A stretch of 64,000 nt of DNA, from positions 4,836,001 to 4,900,000 of the forward strand of contig CAVNZM010000005.1 of the NCBI GenBank assembly GCA_963693365.1, in the 5' to 3' direction. Made by a program: the position numbers and the translations under genes. The notes under the pieces were generated by a model, which saw nothing but the letters and a program-made list of their open reading frames with translations, did not search any database and was not told the DNA's origin. Source of the stretch: Amoebidium appalachense (taxonomy: Eukaryota; Ichthyosporea). Shown here in pieces: positions 31,376-51,149 of this stretch. Each line of letters begins with the position of its first letter. The first letter of the stretch is position 1.

Positions 31376-31581
31376 CGCTAGCTAAAGACGAGCTTTGCAT
31401 ATGCAAAATCCCTGTGTTCATGTTTTGCATATTGCCATTGTGTGTTCCGTCCTAACTCGTTGTGCATCGCATCGTGCGGTGTAGCACATCCAACCAACCC
31501 CCCCTCCCCCCCCCCTTCTTGTCCCCCTTTAGTGCATCGTGTGGTCCACCTTGCTCCGTTTTATTCGTGCCATTCTCAGAG

Positions 31582-31620
<39 letters not shown>

Positions 31621-32297
31621 ACCACACACACACCCCAAAAAAAAACTTTTGTGCACACACACACCAGCAGCAGCTGGCCGGGTGGCTGAACGGTTCGTCC
31701 ATGGGTGTCCTACATTTGTGCATATCTTCACGTTTAATCTATCTGGTTTAAAAATTTAACAATAACGATTGTGAATGCAACCTATAAATGTAATGATACG
31801 AGCAGGACTCCCAAACAGAAGCAATACAGACAAAGTCTTTACAAGTGTGGGCTGCACGGCTACCAGGCTATCCTTTGGGATTTCTGCTTTCAGGCAAGGT
31901 GCCAGCTAGCCACCCCCTAATTGTTTTGCGTGTACATACCAACTATTTGTCTGCTTCAAATAGACGACGTCATATGATAAAGGGGGCATGATATTAATAC
32001 AGGGTGTCCAGTATGTTGCAGGTAACGGCAGTTGTTTTGACCATCATATGTGCATGGCTCAGTCAGTGAGGCGCAGCTGGGCTGTGTCAATAAAAATCGG
32101 TTGAATGTGGAATAGCGGGACACGGTGCAGTGTGTCAACTTGGACTCTCTGCAAAGTTACCGTGCATTGATTGTGGCAAAAACTTTAAGAGATGTGCACT
32201 GCCAAATATATTGCAATTCGTCGTCACGTTGCAATTGAATGTGATCTAATATTAATGTGATTTTCGTACATGTACAGTATCTTAGCTATAGACACGG

Positions 32298-32428
<131 letters not shown>

Positions 32429-33003
32429 TGTGTGTGCATGTTTTGGGGGAGGGGGGATGGGGGGGGAGGGATGCAACGTTAACAAGACTCGAAGGAGCAG
32501 GGGACTTCGAACCCCCTCCCCTCTCCCCCCCCCCTCCCCCCCCCCCCCCCCGCCCTCTTTAACCTGTAACCTGATTCCTTCTATCTTCTCTCCTCTCTCT
32601 CTCTCTCTCTTGATCTCTTGATCTCTCTCTTGATCTCTCGATCTCTCTCTCATATCTGTCGACGTCTCTTTCTCTTTCTCCCACTCTCTCACTCATCCTC
32701 CCCCTCCGGATTCCCCACGTGCACCCCTCTCCACCGGTACCTCTCCCTCTTTCCCTCTCAAGCTCTCTGAGACTTCCGGATCCCCCCACTCGAGTCCCCA
32801 CTCTCCCGCAGGGCCCGCAGGGCCCGCTTTGTCTCTCTCTTCAAATCACTCTCTCTCTCTCCATCGCCTAGGCTCTTGCTCTGGCTAACACCCTCTCTCT
32901 CCCCCACCCTCTCTCTCTCTCGCTCACGCCCCTTCGAACTCCGGAGAAACATCGTGAGATACATTGTATATAATAACTCTGATCCAGTGTGTCTTTCCCC
33001 CCA

Positions 33004-33039
<36 letters not shown>

Positions 33040-33076
33040 CCCCCCCTCGCTCCCATCCCTTCGATTACTCTCTCCT

Positions 33077-33123
<47 letters not shown>

Positions 33124-33888
33124 CCCGCGAATCCTCCCGGCCCTCCCGTCCACACAACATGCCCTCCCATGCATGCAGCCAGGAGCCTGACTCGCTGCCT
33201 GAGGCGTATGGAATGACAGGAATGTAAACAAGCCCAGCATTGCGATTGGATGGTAGTTTGTGATCCTATTGGATAAAAAAAACTGAGGAGTGTGCATGAT
33301 GTTGAATAGTCAAATATGGCTTCATTTAGCCCAAGCCTATTGAATGATAACGCACCGACAATAGGAAAGCATGATTCTCCCAGGGTATCGCTGCGATGAA
33401 GTGTTTGTTACAGTTTGTATATCATGAAAGAAAGATGCACAAATGGCGGATGTATAATGTACACAGCAGTTTGTTCTTCGTTTTTTTTCTTTTTATATCT
33501 TTTTATCAGCATTATTGTTTATACATATGAACATCGGCATTTTTCAATAAAATAGTTGCCTCTTGACACAGAAATCAGAAATCACCTTCCTTTTCGGGTG
33601 TGCCACTTGCCATTTTGGGCGGCTCCAAATTCCAAACCCAGCGCAGCTGAGCTGCCACCAGGCAAACCCTCCTGTTGGAAAACAATAACACTCAAAAGGC
33701 TTCAACAGACTTTTCCAGCAAACCTTTCACGGTCCGAAGTATAGCTACAAGGTTGTAATACAGTCCTAACTCTTACACGGGGTTTTGACAAATTAACAAG
33801 CTATCGTCACAAAAGAACCCGTAGCTCCGCGGTCTGACGCATAAGCACAATCCAGAGAAATCCCAAAACGCATCTAACGATTAGGAAA

Positions 33889-40960
<7,072 letters not shown>

Positions 40961-41146
40961 ATGTTGAGTGTCCAAAGTATATCTTTGTTGTGCCAAGATC
41001 CAAGATAGATTAATAGTGAAAATTGGAAGTGATGGCATTCTCTATTATATTCAGTTTCTGAACATTCTCAAGATGTGCACATGCACCTGTGTGTGATGGT
41101 GGTGTATGGTGAGTAGGAATTTGAAGCCGGCCAAAGGGTGGGTGGG

Positions 41147-41181
<35 letters not shown>

Positions 41182-42099
41182 GGGGGGGAGGGGGTCGCTC
41201 TTGAGCTGAAAAGGTAGTGATTTGTGATTTTGCATAGAAGCTATTGCTTGTTCTCCTAGAACAATATGCAAACAGAACAGAGCTTCCCGTTTTGCTGTAC
41301 CCGCAGAAGCGGAGTATAAGGCACCTTTACCCCAATGGCTAGCGGTCTGAATGCCGTCGCGATAGTATTAGCATAATTAATATTATGTGGTGTGTCTCCA
41401 TGGATAAGGAGGAGTGGTTCGGGGATACTGGTACACACACGTTCAAGCGATACACAGTCAGGGGACTGTGGTGTCCACCCACCATATGCAACACGATGAA
41501 CTATAGCCAAAAACGTATGGATCCTTTGAACCAGGCACCTGCCCATTTATCAACAGCCCCCCCCCCCTCCCCCCCCCCCCCCCCCCCCCCCCCCATCGCC
41601 ACCCCTTTGCCCCCCCTTCTTCCTTTAAATTTCCACACCAGGCCTGTTACTGGGCACTCCTACACAGTTAGTCCGCTCCAACTTTCTGTTTCCCTTTTCG
41701 CGACTCTCCTTCCTCTCGACCAAGAGCTTCTGCTATTCTACCCCCCCCCCCCCCTCCCCCCAACCTGCCCCCCCCCTCCCCCCCCCCCCCCTCCCCCCCC
41801 CCCCCTCTCCCCCGCCCCCTGGCCGGAGTCGAATCATCCAACAAAGTCAACGGGATGAAAGCAGTAATAGATAGAGCTAGATATTGCACACACGGGATAA
41901 CAAGAACACAAGGGTTGTGCTTGCAGTCGGTGCTGTATGTGGGTAAGCTATATGTGTTTGTGGACAGTGAAAACATAGGCCACACACGTTGTCGGGATAA
42001 ACGCAGAAGCTTGTTAGCTGGACAATCCCGTGAATCGTTCGTTGTCACATCATGAATCAGTCACTGGGTTCCGTTCATTTTGGGGGGAGGGAGGGGGAA

Positions 42100-42141
<42 letters not shown>

Positions 42142-42295
42142 TGGCTACATACGGGGTTTCCCCGCACACTTGCAAACAGCAGGTGATCATGGAGATCAAC
42201 CACAAACGTTGTGCAGTGTTGTGTGACAAAAAAGCAGCTTCCAAGGGCTGCGCAGTGCGCTCACGATCCTACCTACAAGTTGACAAAAGCATGAT

Positions 42296-42381
42296 TGACG
42301 TCATTACACGTTTCCGTGTACATGAAGCCTATTGGCTCCACCTTTTCAATAAAACTATATAAGGTAACTATGAGAGCCAAT
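42296..42381. promoter_or_regulatory. CRE, CCAAT/ATTGG and TATA cluster
   Basis: TGACGTCA at 42296-42303, ATTGG at 42331-42335, TATATAA at 42356-42362 and CCAAT at 42377-42381 lie within 86 bases. No gene could be assigned to it; the first ATG downstream (42428) opens only a 29-codon frame. Confidence 0.35.
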
Positions 42382-42722
42382 CATTCTAAATTTGCATTCC
42401 TGCGACTGGAGTACGAGTGAGCACAACATGAGCACACAAGTTCACTTCACAACTTGCCCGAATGCTCACAATAAAAAATTGGAAAAAAAGCGAAGTAGTT
42501 TAGAGAAACAATTATTGTAATGAAAATAAAATTGTATTTAGAACCCTTTTTTTGTCGACATAGCAGTGAAAAGATGCGGCTCTCTACAAAACGTGCAAGT
42601 TTGGTCACTTTGGTGTGCTTGCGACGCCGCAGTTGATTGGCTATGGTTTCCATAAAATTCATCCAATAAAAACATTTTGAAAGGAGGTTATGAAATTCCA
42701 ACATAGTTTTACGAAAGCTACA

Positions 42723-42789
42723 CCAATCGCATGGCTGAGTAACCATCCAATCGTTGAGCAGAATCAGTTTTGACTGTTGGGTATATAAA
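42723..42789 (+). promoter_or_regulatory. double CCAAT and TATA box
   Basis: CCAAT at 42723-42727 and 42747-42751, then TATATAAA at 42782-42789, 270 bases before the ATG at 43059. Likely promoter of that gene with a long leader. Confidence 0.5.
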
Positions 42790-43058
42790 CGGGATGTCGG
42801 CGTAGTTAGAAGTCATGTTCGTATGCTCAACGGTTTGTGGTGTGAATGACACGAGTAAGGAAGGGTATCAGTTAGGACCCTTTTTGCAAAGTGCCGGCAA
42901 TACCATGTACGGCTACTAACCGAAACCACAACGCACAACCGTCACAGACCTAGGGTAGCACACACACAAGCACTTTTGTCGTGTGCGCAGCTTCATCAAT
43001 TTCCAGCAAAGCCCGCACACAAAAAAAAATCTCAAAAACACATCTATTTTATACAAAA

Positions 43059-43547
43059 ATGGTTTCAGCTACTGTTCTAATTGCCGCCGCCGCGCACGCC
43101 GCAGCAGTAACCGGTGCGTCCGTGCGCCAAATAAACAGCCCAGATGGCCAGAGTTCGACTGTTGTTATTCCGGCAAGACAGAAGGAGGTCCGCTCACTTG
43201 ACGACGACCCTATTCCCGGTGTGGACGGACACGCAGCTGCGCTTCAGTTCGACAAATACGCTGCTAGAATGCAAAACCGCACACGGCGCGGCGCTGTAAA
43301 CGAAACGAATGTAAACAGAAACATTACCATCTCACGGCGAAGTAACATCGTGCAACCGTCAGGGTTTGGTGCCGGTTCTTCTTCAGATGCGCAAGATCAT
43401 GACGCTTATTTCGAGGATACGCAGACGACGGTGGCGAGTATTGGGTTTGTGGTGGGCACGGCCATGGGGGTGTACCTTGTCAGCCAAAAGGGGAGCACGT
43501 TGGATCGGTGGATGGACAGTCTGCAGATTGCAGGGCTTCCGTGCTAG
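43059..43547 (+). CDS. small secreted or membrane-anchored protein
   Basis: A single-exon gene for 162 residues, started at the first ATG with a hydrophobic signal (VLIAAAAHAAAVTGAS). Upstream in-frame codons lie in the leader. The middle is polar with several N-glycosylation sequons (NRT, NET, NIT). A hydrophobic segment near residues 126-143 (VASIGFVVGTAMGVYLV) could be a single membrane span, leaving a short C-terminal tail. This suggests a type I membrane protein. No domain is recognised. A CCAAT and TATA promoter precedes it. Confidence 0.65.
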   Translation: MVSATVLIAAAAHAAAVTGASVRQINSPDGQSSTVVIPARQKEVRSLDDDPIPGVDGHAAALQFDKYAARMQNRTRRGAVNETNVNRNITISRRSNIVQPSGFGAGSSSDAQDHDAYFEDTQTTVASIGFVVGTAMGVYLVSQKGSTLDRWMDSLQIAGLPC

Positions 43548-44016
43548 CTAGTATTAGGCTACCTCTAATGTGTTGGTGTGTTGGTTGAAAGTTTATGAGT
43601 ATATAGTATTACGCAGAAATTAGGAATATAACAAGGGACAGCTTTCCGCAATTGTATGTACATGTGTATTCAAGGGCTCCTGGAAGAGTCCAATAGAGTA
43701 GCAGAGTGTAGATCACCTGTCCTAGTCATCAAAATTACACGTTTTCCTGTGCTGTGAATAGACATCAATGCCTTGCGTAGAAGCCTACACTTAATCCTTC
43801 CCCCCTCCCCCCTTTCCCCCCGCACATACTTTGCAGTACGTTCAATGGTCTGGAATCCTTTGTTTGGATTATAATACATGTGACATTCCCGAGGTACAGA
43901 ACTGTAGACACGTGCACCGAAGCCTTGGTTACCCCCTCCTCCCCCTCCTCCCCCTCCTCCCCCCCCTCCCCCCCCTCCTCTATGTCTTCGTCCCCGGCTT
44001 CTAGCATGGTTTTTTC
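43548..44016. other. intergenic between convergent genes
   Basis: Holds a (CCT)n-like stretch at 43927-43980 and a short C-rich tract; no gene seen. Confidence 0.5.
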
Positions 44017-44237
44017 CTATTCCTTTTTACTATTGGTACACAAAAGCTTCATTTTGTTGCCCTTAAACAACGTGAGGTCCAAAAACACCCACTCACTTTC
44101 AGTAAAACACATTGCATCCAATAGTGGCATTGGAACACCGTGGCCCATAAAGCATGGGTAGACTATTGGACCTGGATAGATTCTGGAAGTTTTTGTTTAT
44201 GCAACAAGGATGGTTATTTTTTATTTTTTTAATTTTT

Positions 44238-44268
<31 letters not shown>

Positions 44269-44989
44269 GGGGGGTCGGAAGCTGACCTCAGGAGGGGGGA
44301 GGGGGGGGGGCAGGGCAAAAAGACACCGGGGGGGGGGGGGGGGGGGAGGGAAAGGGGGGGGGGGGGGGGGGGGAGGCAAAGGGGACAAAGGGGGCCGGCT
44401 GGCTACCATGATGTGTTGAGATCAAATGGTAACGTTATGATAGGCATCTTATATGATCGATTGCACCAAAAGCACTCTATGTATATAGCCAGAGGGCACA
44501 GTCGGTGTTGAAAAACGGTGTTTTGTACGAGGGACCCCAAGAGGTTTTTTCGGGAACAAAATGGGATAAAAAACAATGCTGTTGAGATAACACTAAAGTA
44601 GAAATTGTTGCAGACATTGGCTCGGGGTACTGGTGCCCCCCCCCCCCCCTCGCCGAAGGGAGGGGGGGGGGGGGGGAGGGGGAGGTAACCCCCTTCCATT
44701 CCCCTCAAATCGGTCAGGTGGGAATTATTAGCTCTAGAGGGTGGTTACGGGCTACGGGGAGAGCTAAGGGGATGGAAAGAGTAATATCCGAAGCACAGTA
44801 TAATGGAACGCTCACGATATCGATGCAACCACCTGCATGTGCGTTGTACAGTGTTTATTAGTCATGGTAACGTACTTGATCATGAAGAGTCAATTTTCCA
44901 TTCAATTGTAAACAGTGCCCCGCACGGCTCAACCCGGCTTCCGAAACCAGTCCAGCGAACCAGCTCGCACGGGTACCGCCCATCCTCCC

Positions 44990-45051
<62 letters not shown>

Positions 45052-45583
45052 GGGCCCCTAAGGCCAGAATTCCCCCCCCTTTTCATTATAACCAGCATCG
45101 TTCTCGAATCCAACAGGCTCCCCTACATGAACATACCACGTGCATGTGGGTACGCGCACGTAAATGGTATTCCCATGGGACTTCAAGTGTATTACTAGGG
45201 CGGCGGCAGGGGCAGGTGAAACATCTTCGTCGAAGGCACAAAAATACACTGGATATCGATCCGGACTAGATAGACTCGCACAATATAATAAGGCCATGGC
45301 AGCTGGTGTAGGGGTGCGCGCACATGTTTATGACACACAGTGGCATAATGGTACTTGTGGCACCATCAGTCCCACATTAGGGGGTCAAGGTACCTGCACC
45401 TGCCTTGACTCGGAGCATGCAAGCAGCAGCACCGCTGGTGTACACCGTGCGTATGTTGAGACTTGCAACGTCTTGGCACTTGGCAAGCTCAAATCTGAGA
45501 AACATGTAGTGACCCAGAGCCACAGATTCTTCTTGAATAATAGATGTAAATCTAGCAACTGTGCCCCGTGTCCTAACTGTCCA
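44017..45583 (-). CDS. unrecognised multi-exon gene, start not fixed
   Basis: Four exons read on the minus strand: 45400-45583 (acceptor TCTAG; alternative donor at 45394), 45093-45302, 44500-44592 (alternative donor at 44536) and 44017-44171. All remaining phases are 1 and the sum is 213 codons plus stop. The translated pieces are convincing globular protein (ESVALGHYMFLRFELAK; YPVYFCAFDEDV; HFVPEKTSWGP; PCFMGHGVPMPLLDAMC; ESEWVFLDLTLFKG). The donor of the second exon (GTTATA) is weak. No ATG precedes the first exon in frame, so an upstream exon is missing or translation starts at the internal Met. CCAAT boxes on this strand lie at 45702-45820. A 204-codon open frame on the other strand (45164-45778) overlaps it and is judged a shadow. 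Family unknown; rich in beta-strand-like segments. Confidence 0.5.
44991..45049. repeat. pure C tract of 59
   Basis: Longest uninterrupted homopolymer noticed; lies in an intron of the minus-strand gene, where it reads as poly-G. Confidence 0.9.
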
Positions 45584-45701
45584 CTAGAGCCTGAAACCTA
45601 TCGATATCACCTGCGTGCCCGCAAAAGGCACAACACAAATCGGTCGCCGCTGTTTGTCAAACAAAAAATCGGATTGTTGTGTTTCAAAGTCCAAAAAGGT
45701 G

Positions 45702-45820
45702 ATTGGTTGATCTCGTTTTTTGGAGCCAAACTTTTAACCTATCATATTGATTCCTGGCACATTGGGTTTCGATTATGATTGGAGCCCTGGATGCAGCGAA
45801 AGATGATGCCTTTTGATTGG
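45702..45820 (-). promoter_or_regulatory. three CCAAT boxes on the minus strand
   Basis: ATTGG at 45702-45706, 45778-45782 and 45816-45820, upstream of the minus-strand gene ending at 44017. No clear TATA. Confidence 0.35.
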
Positions 45821-46771
45821 TGGAACACGCATCGTTTAAATATCGTTTTTTGATTCGGCAACAAGCAGTTGAGAACAAAGAAAGAGTCGGGCCCGTGCGA
45901 CAGAAACTTCATGCAGGCTGAGGCCACCTAAATAAATTATTAGCTGCTCATGACTGACGTTAAAAAAGGCTGGTTTGTTTTTTAAACAGCAATATTAACA
46001 GTTTTGGGGATTTTCAAGTTTGCAGTACTAGTTGGTTTAACATATGCCGGGGTTGTCCCCTGCATCCATCCATGCTATTGCTCAACGGTAGCTTTGTGTT
46101 TCGGGCTCCAAAAAGAAAGTTCGCACGTGCATATTCAGTTAGCAGCACCGTGTTACATTAAAGGGGGTTTCTTTTAGGCCGATTAATTGCACCTATTCCA
46201 GCACATCCGGGTCAAGCCATTTGTTCAGCATATAAATCATGATATTTCCTGCAATTTTTTCCTAACGCTTTATTATTATTATTCCATTCTGTATTTCTTT
46301 TTTTTCCCTTTTCTTTTTCTTTTTTGTTGTATTATGGCGCATCTGTACCTTGCTGCCGGCCAAACGATGGTGCACAACTGATGCGCAGCACGCCAATCAT
46401 ATAGCTAGAAACCCCTCTGACCCGACCCGGCTCGAAAAGCTAAAAGAAACCCCCTTTAAGAAGCAATCCCGTCGCGCGAGGCTCAGTGACACTCGGAGTG
46501 ACTCGCAAACCCGCGTCCTTTTTTGACATTTTCATTCATTCACACACGGTACTTTAGCTACTTAAGGTGTGAGACCAACGTACATACCCCTTTTTTGACG
46601 GTTTTAGAAGAACTTATAAGCTTCTCAAACACTCACTTCACGCACGCTGCAGTTTGCTAACGTGCAGATTGATCACGAGAGATCCTTTCTTTTCTTCTTT
46701 TCTTCTTCTTTTTATTTTCTTTTTCGGCTTGTTGAATACTAGTAGATTGAACTTTATTACAAAGTAGAAGA
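45821..46771. other. intergenic region before the seven-helix gene
   Basis: Low in homopolymers. Contains CCAAT at 46393-46397 and TATAA at 46615-46619, about 155 bases before the ATG at 46772, likely its promoter. No other gene seen. Confidence 0.45.
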
Positions 46772-49700
46772 ATGGCCACCCCTAGCCCATTCTTTCCCGA
46801 GGACACAAGCCAGGGAATAGCCATATTCCAGTTTTTCTTGGCCATATCCATACATGTCCTTGCCTTAGCAATTCTTTTTACCACATTCCTATATACGAAC
46901 AATGGCGCAAAGAGGTCGACCATCATAATGTTTCTCGTTCCTGGTCTGGGCTTTGCTTTTGAATGTATCAACGATGGGTTGATTGTTTGGGGCGCCGCGG
47001 CAGACGCTATCGAAGGGCCTCCCAGCGGCAGGAAAGTTGCGGTACGTATCACAATTATATAAACTCTGTGCTGATGAATAAATTTCAGAGTGGGCTTGGC
47101 GATCAAGAAAACAAAAACCAATACGAATATAACTAACACGTCTCAATAGGGAGAGTAAGAGCACATACCAGTTACTGTAACTCTCTGGCAAGGTGATGGG
47201 CTCACATGTACATCGAACGGGCAAACACCATGACAACTAGAATTGATGCCCAGCGGCACACAATATATGATAAATACGCATACATATGCATGCACAAGCC
47301 ACATCACACGCCAGACGTGCACGTGGTGCGGTGGCACAAACATAAAGGTTAAAGGTAGCTGTGCTCAGCTACGCATGTAATACTATGTATGCACAGACAC
47401 GCGTACAAATACAGAATTGCACAGTACATATACAGCATAGATAACAAAAACACAACTACAAGCTCAAATGCAATTGCAAGTGTAACACACACATATATAG
47501 CAGGAATAGCTCAGGCTAAGCAAAAGCTGAGTAAGCACACGGACAAGCTTGCACATACCAGACAAGGATACGCACTTGATATTTTTTTAGTGATCGAAAC
47601 AAATTGCAAATATTTCTGAATATATGAGAAAACAATACTATGATGTGCAATTTATGAATATATTTTCTTTTGTTCACGATTTTGGTTCTTTCCGCGACGG
47701 AAAAATTAGCGTATTTCGAATTTCATACATGCATTGCTAAGACGATGAACATCGTGATATTGTGGAAAGAGCTATACAACACAAACCCTTCCAGTCCGCA
47801 CGTACATACATAGATTGTCATAGATTCGGGTGTACATTGACTTCTCTGCCTCCCAATCCTTCCCCCCCCCCCCCCCCCCCTCCCCGCGCTAACTCATCGC
47901 CTATAACCCCACACAGGGTGCCTACATGCACGATTTCTGGCGCTATTGGAGTGTGCCGTTAATGATTGTCCCAACGATGGTGCTCGTTCTCCGTCTGGCT
48001 GTGCTCTACTACGGATACCCCAAAATATGTTCTCTAACTTGGGTCCACCCCGCGCACATCCGAGCAAGAAATCTCTCCGGAAGATTTTTGCTTTTTTCGT
48101 TTTTGGTGTGCAATATCCCGTTTATCATTCTCTACTTCATCAACATCGCGGTAATGTACGACCAATTGCACCAGTCATTTTCTTCACGGGAGGAATACCT
48201 TAACTATGTTGCAAAAACCAATGAGACGTATCATAGACTGATGATCGCACAAGTGTTCTTCGAGAGCGTTTACTGCGCATTTGCAATCTTCCTGGTGGCT
48301 ATGCTTATGCGCATTCGCAGGTGAGCATCCATGTGCCCCCCTCCCTCCCCTCCCCCTTCCCCCTCACTCCCCTCCCCCTTCCCCCCCCTCTCCCCCCCTT
48401 CCCCTCTCGCCCCCCCCCCTCCTCACCTCCCTCCCTCCCCCCCCCCCCACCCCGGGCCACAATATTCCTTGGATGGGCTATGATATTTGGAATGTGTTGT
48501 CCCCCCCCCCCCCCCCCCCCACCCACCCAGGTTCTCTCTCTATCCCCGTGCCCCCCTCTCCTCCCCCCTGCCCTACCCCCCGCCTCCCCACCACCACCAC
48601 CACCACCACCACCACCACCACCAACCCATATTCCCTACGAGGCTTCACGCACCAGGCAACATAAAAAAGAAGGCATCCGCAAAGGAAGGGAATACAAGGC
48701 AGCGGAAAAAGTGTGTGTGCGCCGGGGGAAGGGGGGGGGATGGGGGGCATGGAAATTTCGATAGTGCTGCAATGCTTTTCGATGTTTTGGGAGTATGTGC
48801 GTATTGGGGAGGGGCGGGGGGGTTGGGAGAGAGGGGGGGGGGGGGGGGGGGGGAGGAGAGAGAGAGAGAGACAGGGGTAAGAGTAGGTGGGCTTTAGTGA
48901 AACATATTTTTAAGCAGGGGTATGGCATCGCATCTTAACCCTTTCACGCGCACCAACTCACACACGCTCTCTTAAACCTCCTCCTCTACTTCTCTACCCC
49001 CTTCCCTACCTCTTTCCCACCCGGGCACCCACATTTCTTACACCTATCACCCTTCTTTCATGCAGGACTCTTAAGAAACTTGACCTGGACCAGACTGTGG
49101 TTTTGATGCTCTTCTTTTCGACCGTTTTGGTACTTTCCTATTATGGAAAGTCCCTGACGTGGTTTGATATGCAGACACAGGAATCTGTCGTTGCATTCCT
49201 CGCGATAAATCTCACGTGCACGGTGCTCTACTTTATGTTCTTTTTCGGTCATTACGTAGTCGTAATGAAGCGCCCTGTAACGTCAAGTGGATCGGCAACA
49301 CACTCCGCAACCCGCACTTCTCGCAATCGTACGGATTCATTGACACTAACACGCTCCATCGACAAGAAAAAACGACATGGGCAGACCAGCAGAAACACAA
49401 ACGACGCCAGTTTCAATACCACATTGGACCAATCTCTGGAAGAAATCGATGGGAACAACCTTCCTAATATGGAACTGGCTGCTGGAAACGACCAGAGGAC
49501 AACGGAACTCTGCACCAATCAAAATAACCATATGGTGCGACATAGCAGCAATCTGTGTGCGGGAGAATCCAACGACACGTTTAATGCTCACCAGCCATTG
49601 GCTACTCGTCTTTCTAACAGCTTCCTTGCGCTTCTGGGCTACGAGCGCGTCGAAGAAACAATAGGTCAGGCGTCCAATCAGAACAAGCAAGAGAGTAAGA

Positions 49701-50041
49701 CATCTTCCGCAGGATTCTTTGACTTTCTTAAACGTCGCAGTGGGAACGAGAAGCGAGTGAGTGAGGCAGAGGGGGGTAAAACACGTGCGGACGCACAGAA
49801 TACGTCGAACGGTCCGCTGTGTTCCGCGATAGCAGAGGGGGAATCCGGTTTGGAGGCGGGTGTTGATAATCGGGAAAGCGGCATGCGATTTGAACATTTG
49901 ACTGAGGTTGGATGTGGCGTGGTGCAGCAGGGAACAGTCACGGTGGGGGTGAGCCAGATGGAATTAAACGAGGGTGGGAATGGAGGGAGGGGGGAGAGGG
50001 GTGTGAATGCGTTGGATATGGGCCTGCTTGTGGAGGTGTAG
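46772..50041 (+). CDS. seven-transmembrane protein with long cytoplasmic tail
   Basis: Three exons, 46772-47041, 47917-48320 and 49066-50041, with consistent phases (0, 2), give 549 residues. Seven hydrophobic helices can be marked at about residues 15-40, 47-72, 104-124, 146-168, 195-217, 232-250 and 257-283. The third exon carries the last two plus a polar tail of about 265 residues rich in Ser, Thr, Asn and Glu. There is no cleavable signal; the first helix starts close to the N-terminus. Seven helices with a Ser/Thr-rich tail suggest a receptor of the G-protein-co-acting type, but no DRY, NPxxY or other family motif is visible, so the family is open. The first intron lacks long homopolymers and the second is full of them. 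Confidence 0.8.
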
Positions 50042-50260
50042 TTTCGTATCTTGCGTGATTTTATTTTCTTTTAAAGGATGGAGGGTTAGGAGGGGAGAGG
50101 GGGTGTTGGTTTTGGGGTCAAATGCGGCCTGGAGGGATGGGCGGTGTTTGGGGAGGAGGGGAGGGGGGAGGGGGGACAGGGGTGTGGGAGGGGGGAAGGG
50201 GGGACAGGGGGGCGGGGGGAGGGGGGGGGGGGGGGGGAGGTACACCATGCCTTGAGCACC

Positions 50261-50282
50261 CCAATGGCTGTAGGCATATAAA
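50261..50282 (+). promoter_or_regulatory. CCAAT and TATA promoter elements
   Basis: CCAAT at 50261-50265 and TATAAA at 50277-50282, 120 bases before the ATG at 50402, matching the spacing before the Thr-rich gene. Confidence 0.45.
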
Positions 50283-50401
50283 GTGCTTCAACTTGTTGCA
50301 TGATTAGACATATTGGATACAAATAGCGAGCGCTTGTTGCTGTAACTGCACACCAGAGACAGGTATTTCTGGGTCGGAACTTTACCTATCGGTGAGAGAA
50401 G

Positions 50402-51074
50402 ATGAGCTCTATTGAAGTGTGACGGGGGAGAAGGGGGGGGGGGGAGGGGGGGGGGATGAGGGGGGGGGGGGGGGGGGGGGGAGATATAACGGAGCCATGT
50501 GTGTTTTCTTGAGTAGACTGGCTCTCAATCGAACTTCATGCACGGCAGGGGATGGAGGCCGGTGAAACTGTGTGTGTGTGCATAGTGTGATGTAATGTAT
50601 CAACCGTTTGGGCTTTTTGGTAATATAGATGAACAGGATGGATGATAGGAAACATGTGGAGAGGCTTGTGGGGTGTGAATTATTACTAACTCGGAGAATG
50701 GAAAGAATGTGCTGTGCACATGCAAATGGTCAAATTAACATTTACTCTGTGGCGAAACGTTTTGTGGGCTGTGGATTTGTGTAACTGTGTGCAGGTGACC
50801 GAAATGGTGTGCCATGTGTGTATGTGTGTTATGCAGGCGATGCGGGCCCGCACACGCGGCGCGCGCGCGCCCCCGCTGTGTGTGTGTGTCTGTGCACTGT
50901 GTGTGTATGTGTGTGGGCGCGCTCGAGCGCAGAACATATGTGTGTGGGTAACTGTGTGTTCGTGTGCATATGAGTGTGTTTGACTAGGTTTGCAGACAGT
51001 TTGTTTCTGTCTGAATGGCTGTGTCTGTGTGTATGAGTGTGTGCGCGCACATGTGTGTGTTTGTGTGCGCGCAT

Positions 51075-51149
<75 letters not shown>

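Larger units (their letters stand above)
40961..43058. other. intergenic region with unassigned open frames
   Basis: Between the LIM gene and the small secreted-protein gene. Open frames at 41256-41546 (-) and 41855-42055 (+) have ordinary amino-acid composition, but no start, splice partner or family supports either. G and C tracts lie at 41149-41180, 41570-41594 and 42103-42139. Confidence 0.4.

Noticed and set aside
31956-32138. Cys-containing minus-strand open frame
   Set aside because: Short, isolated, no splice partner or domain.
45164-45778. 204-codon plus-strand open frame
   Set aside because: Overlaps the phase-consistent minus-strand exons and crosses their introns; peptide has no domain and the minus-strand reading is more protein-like.
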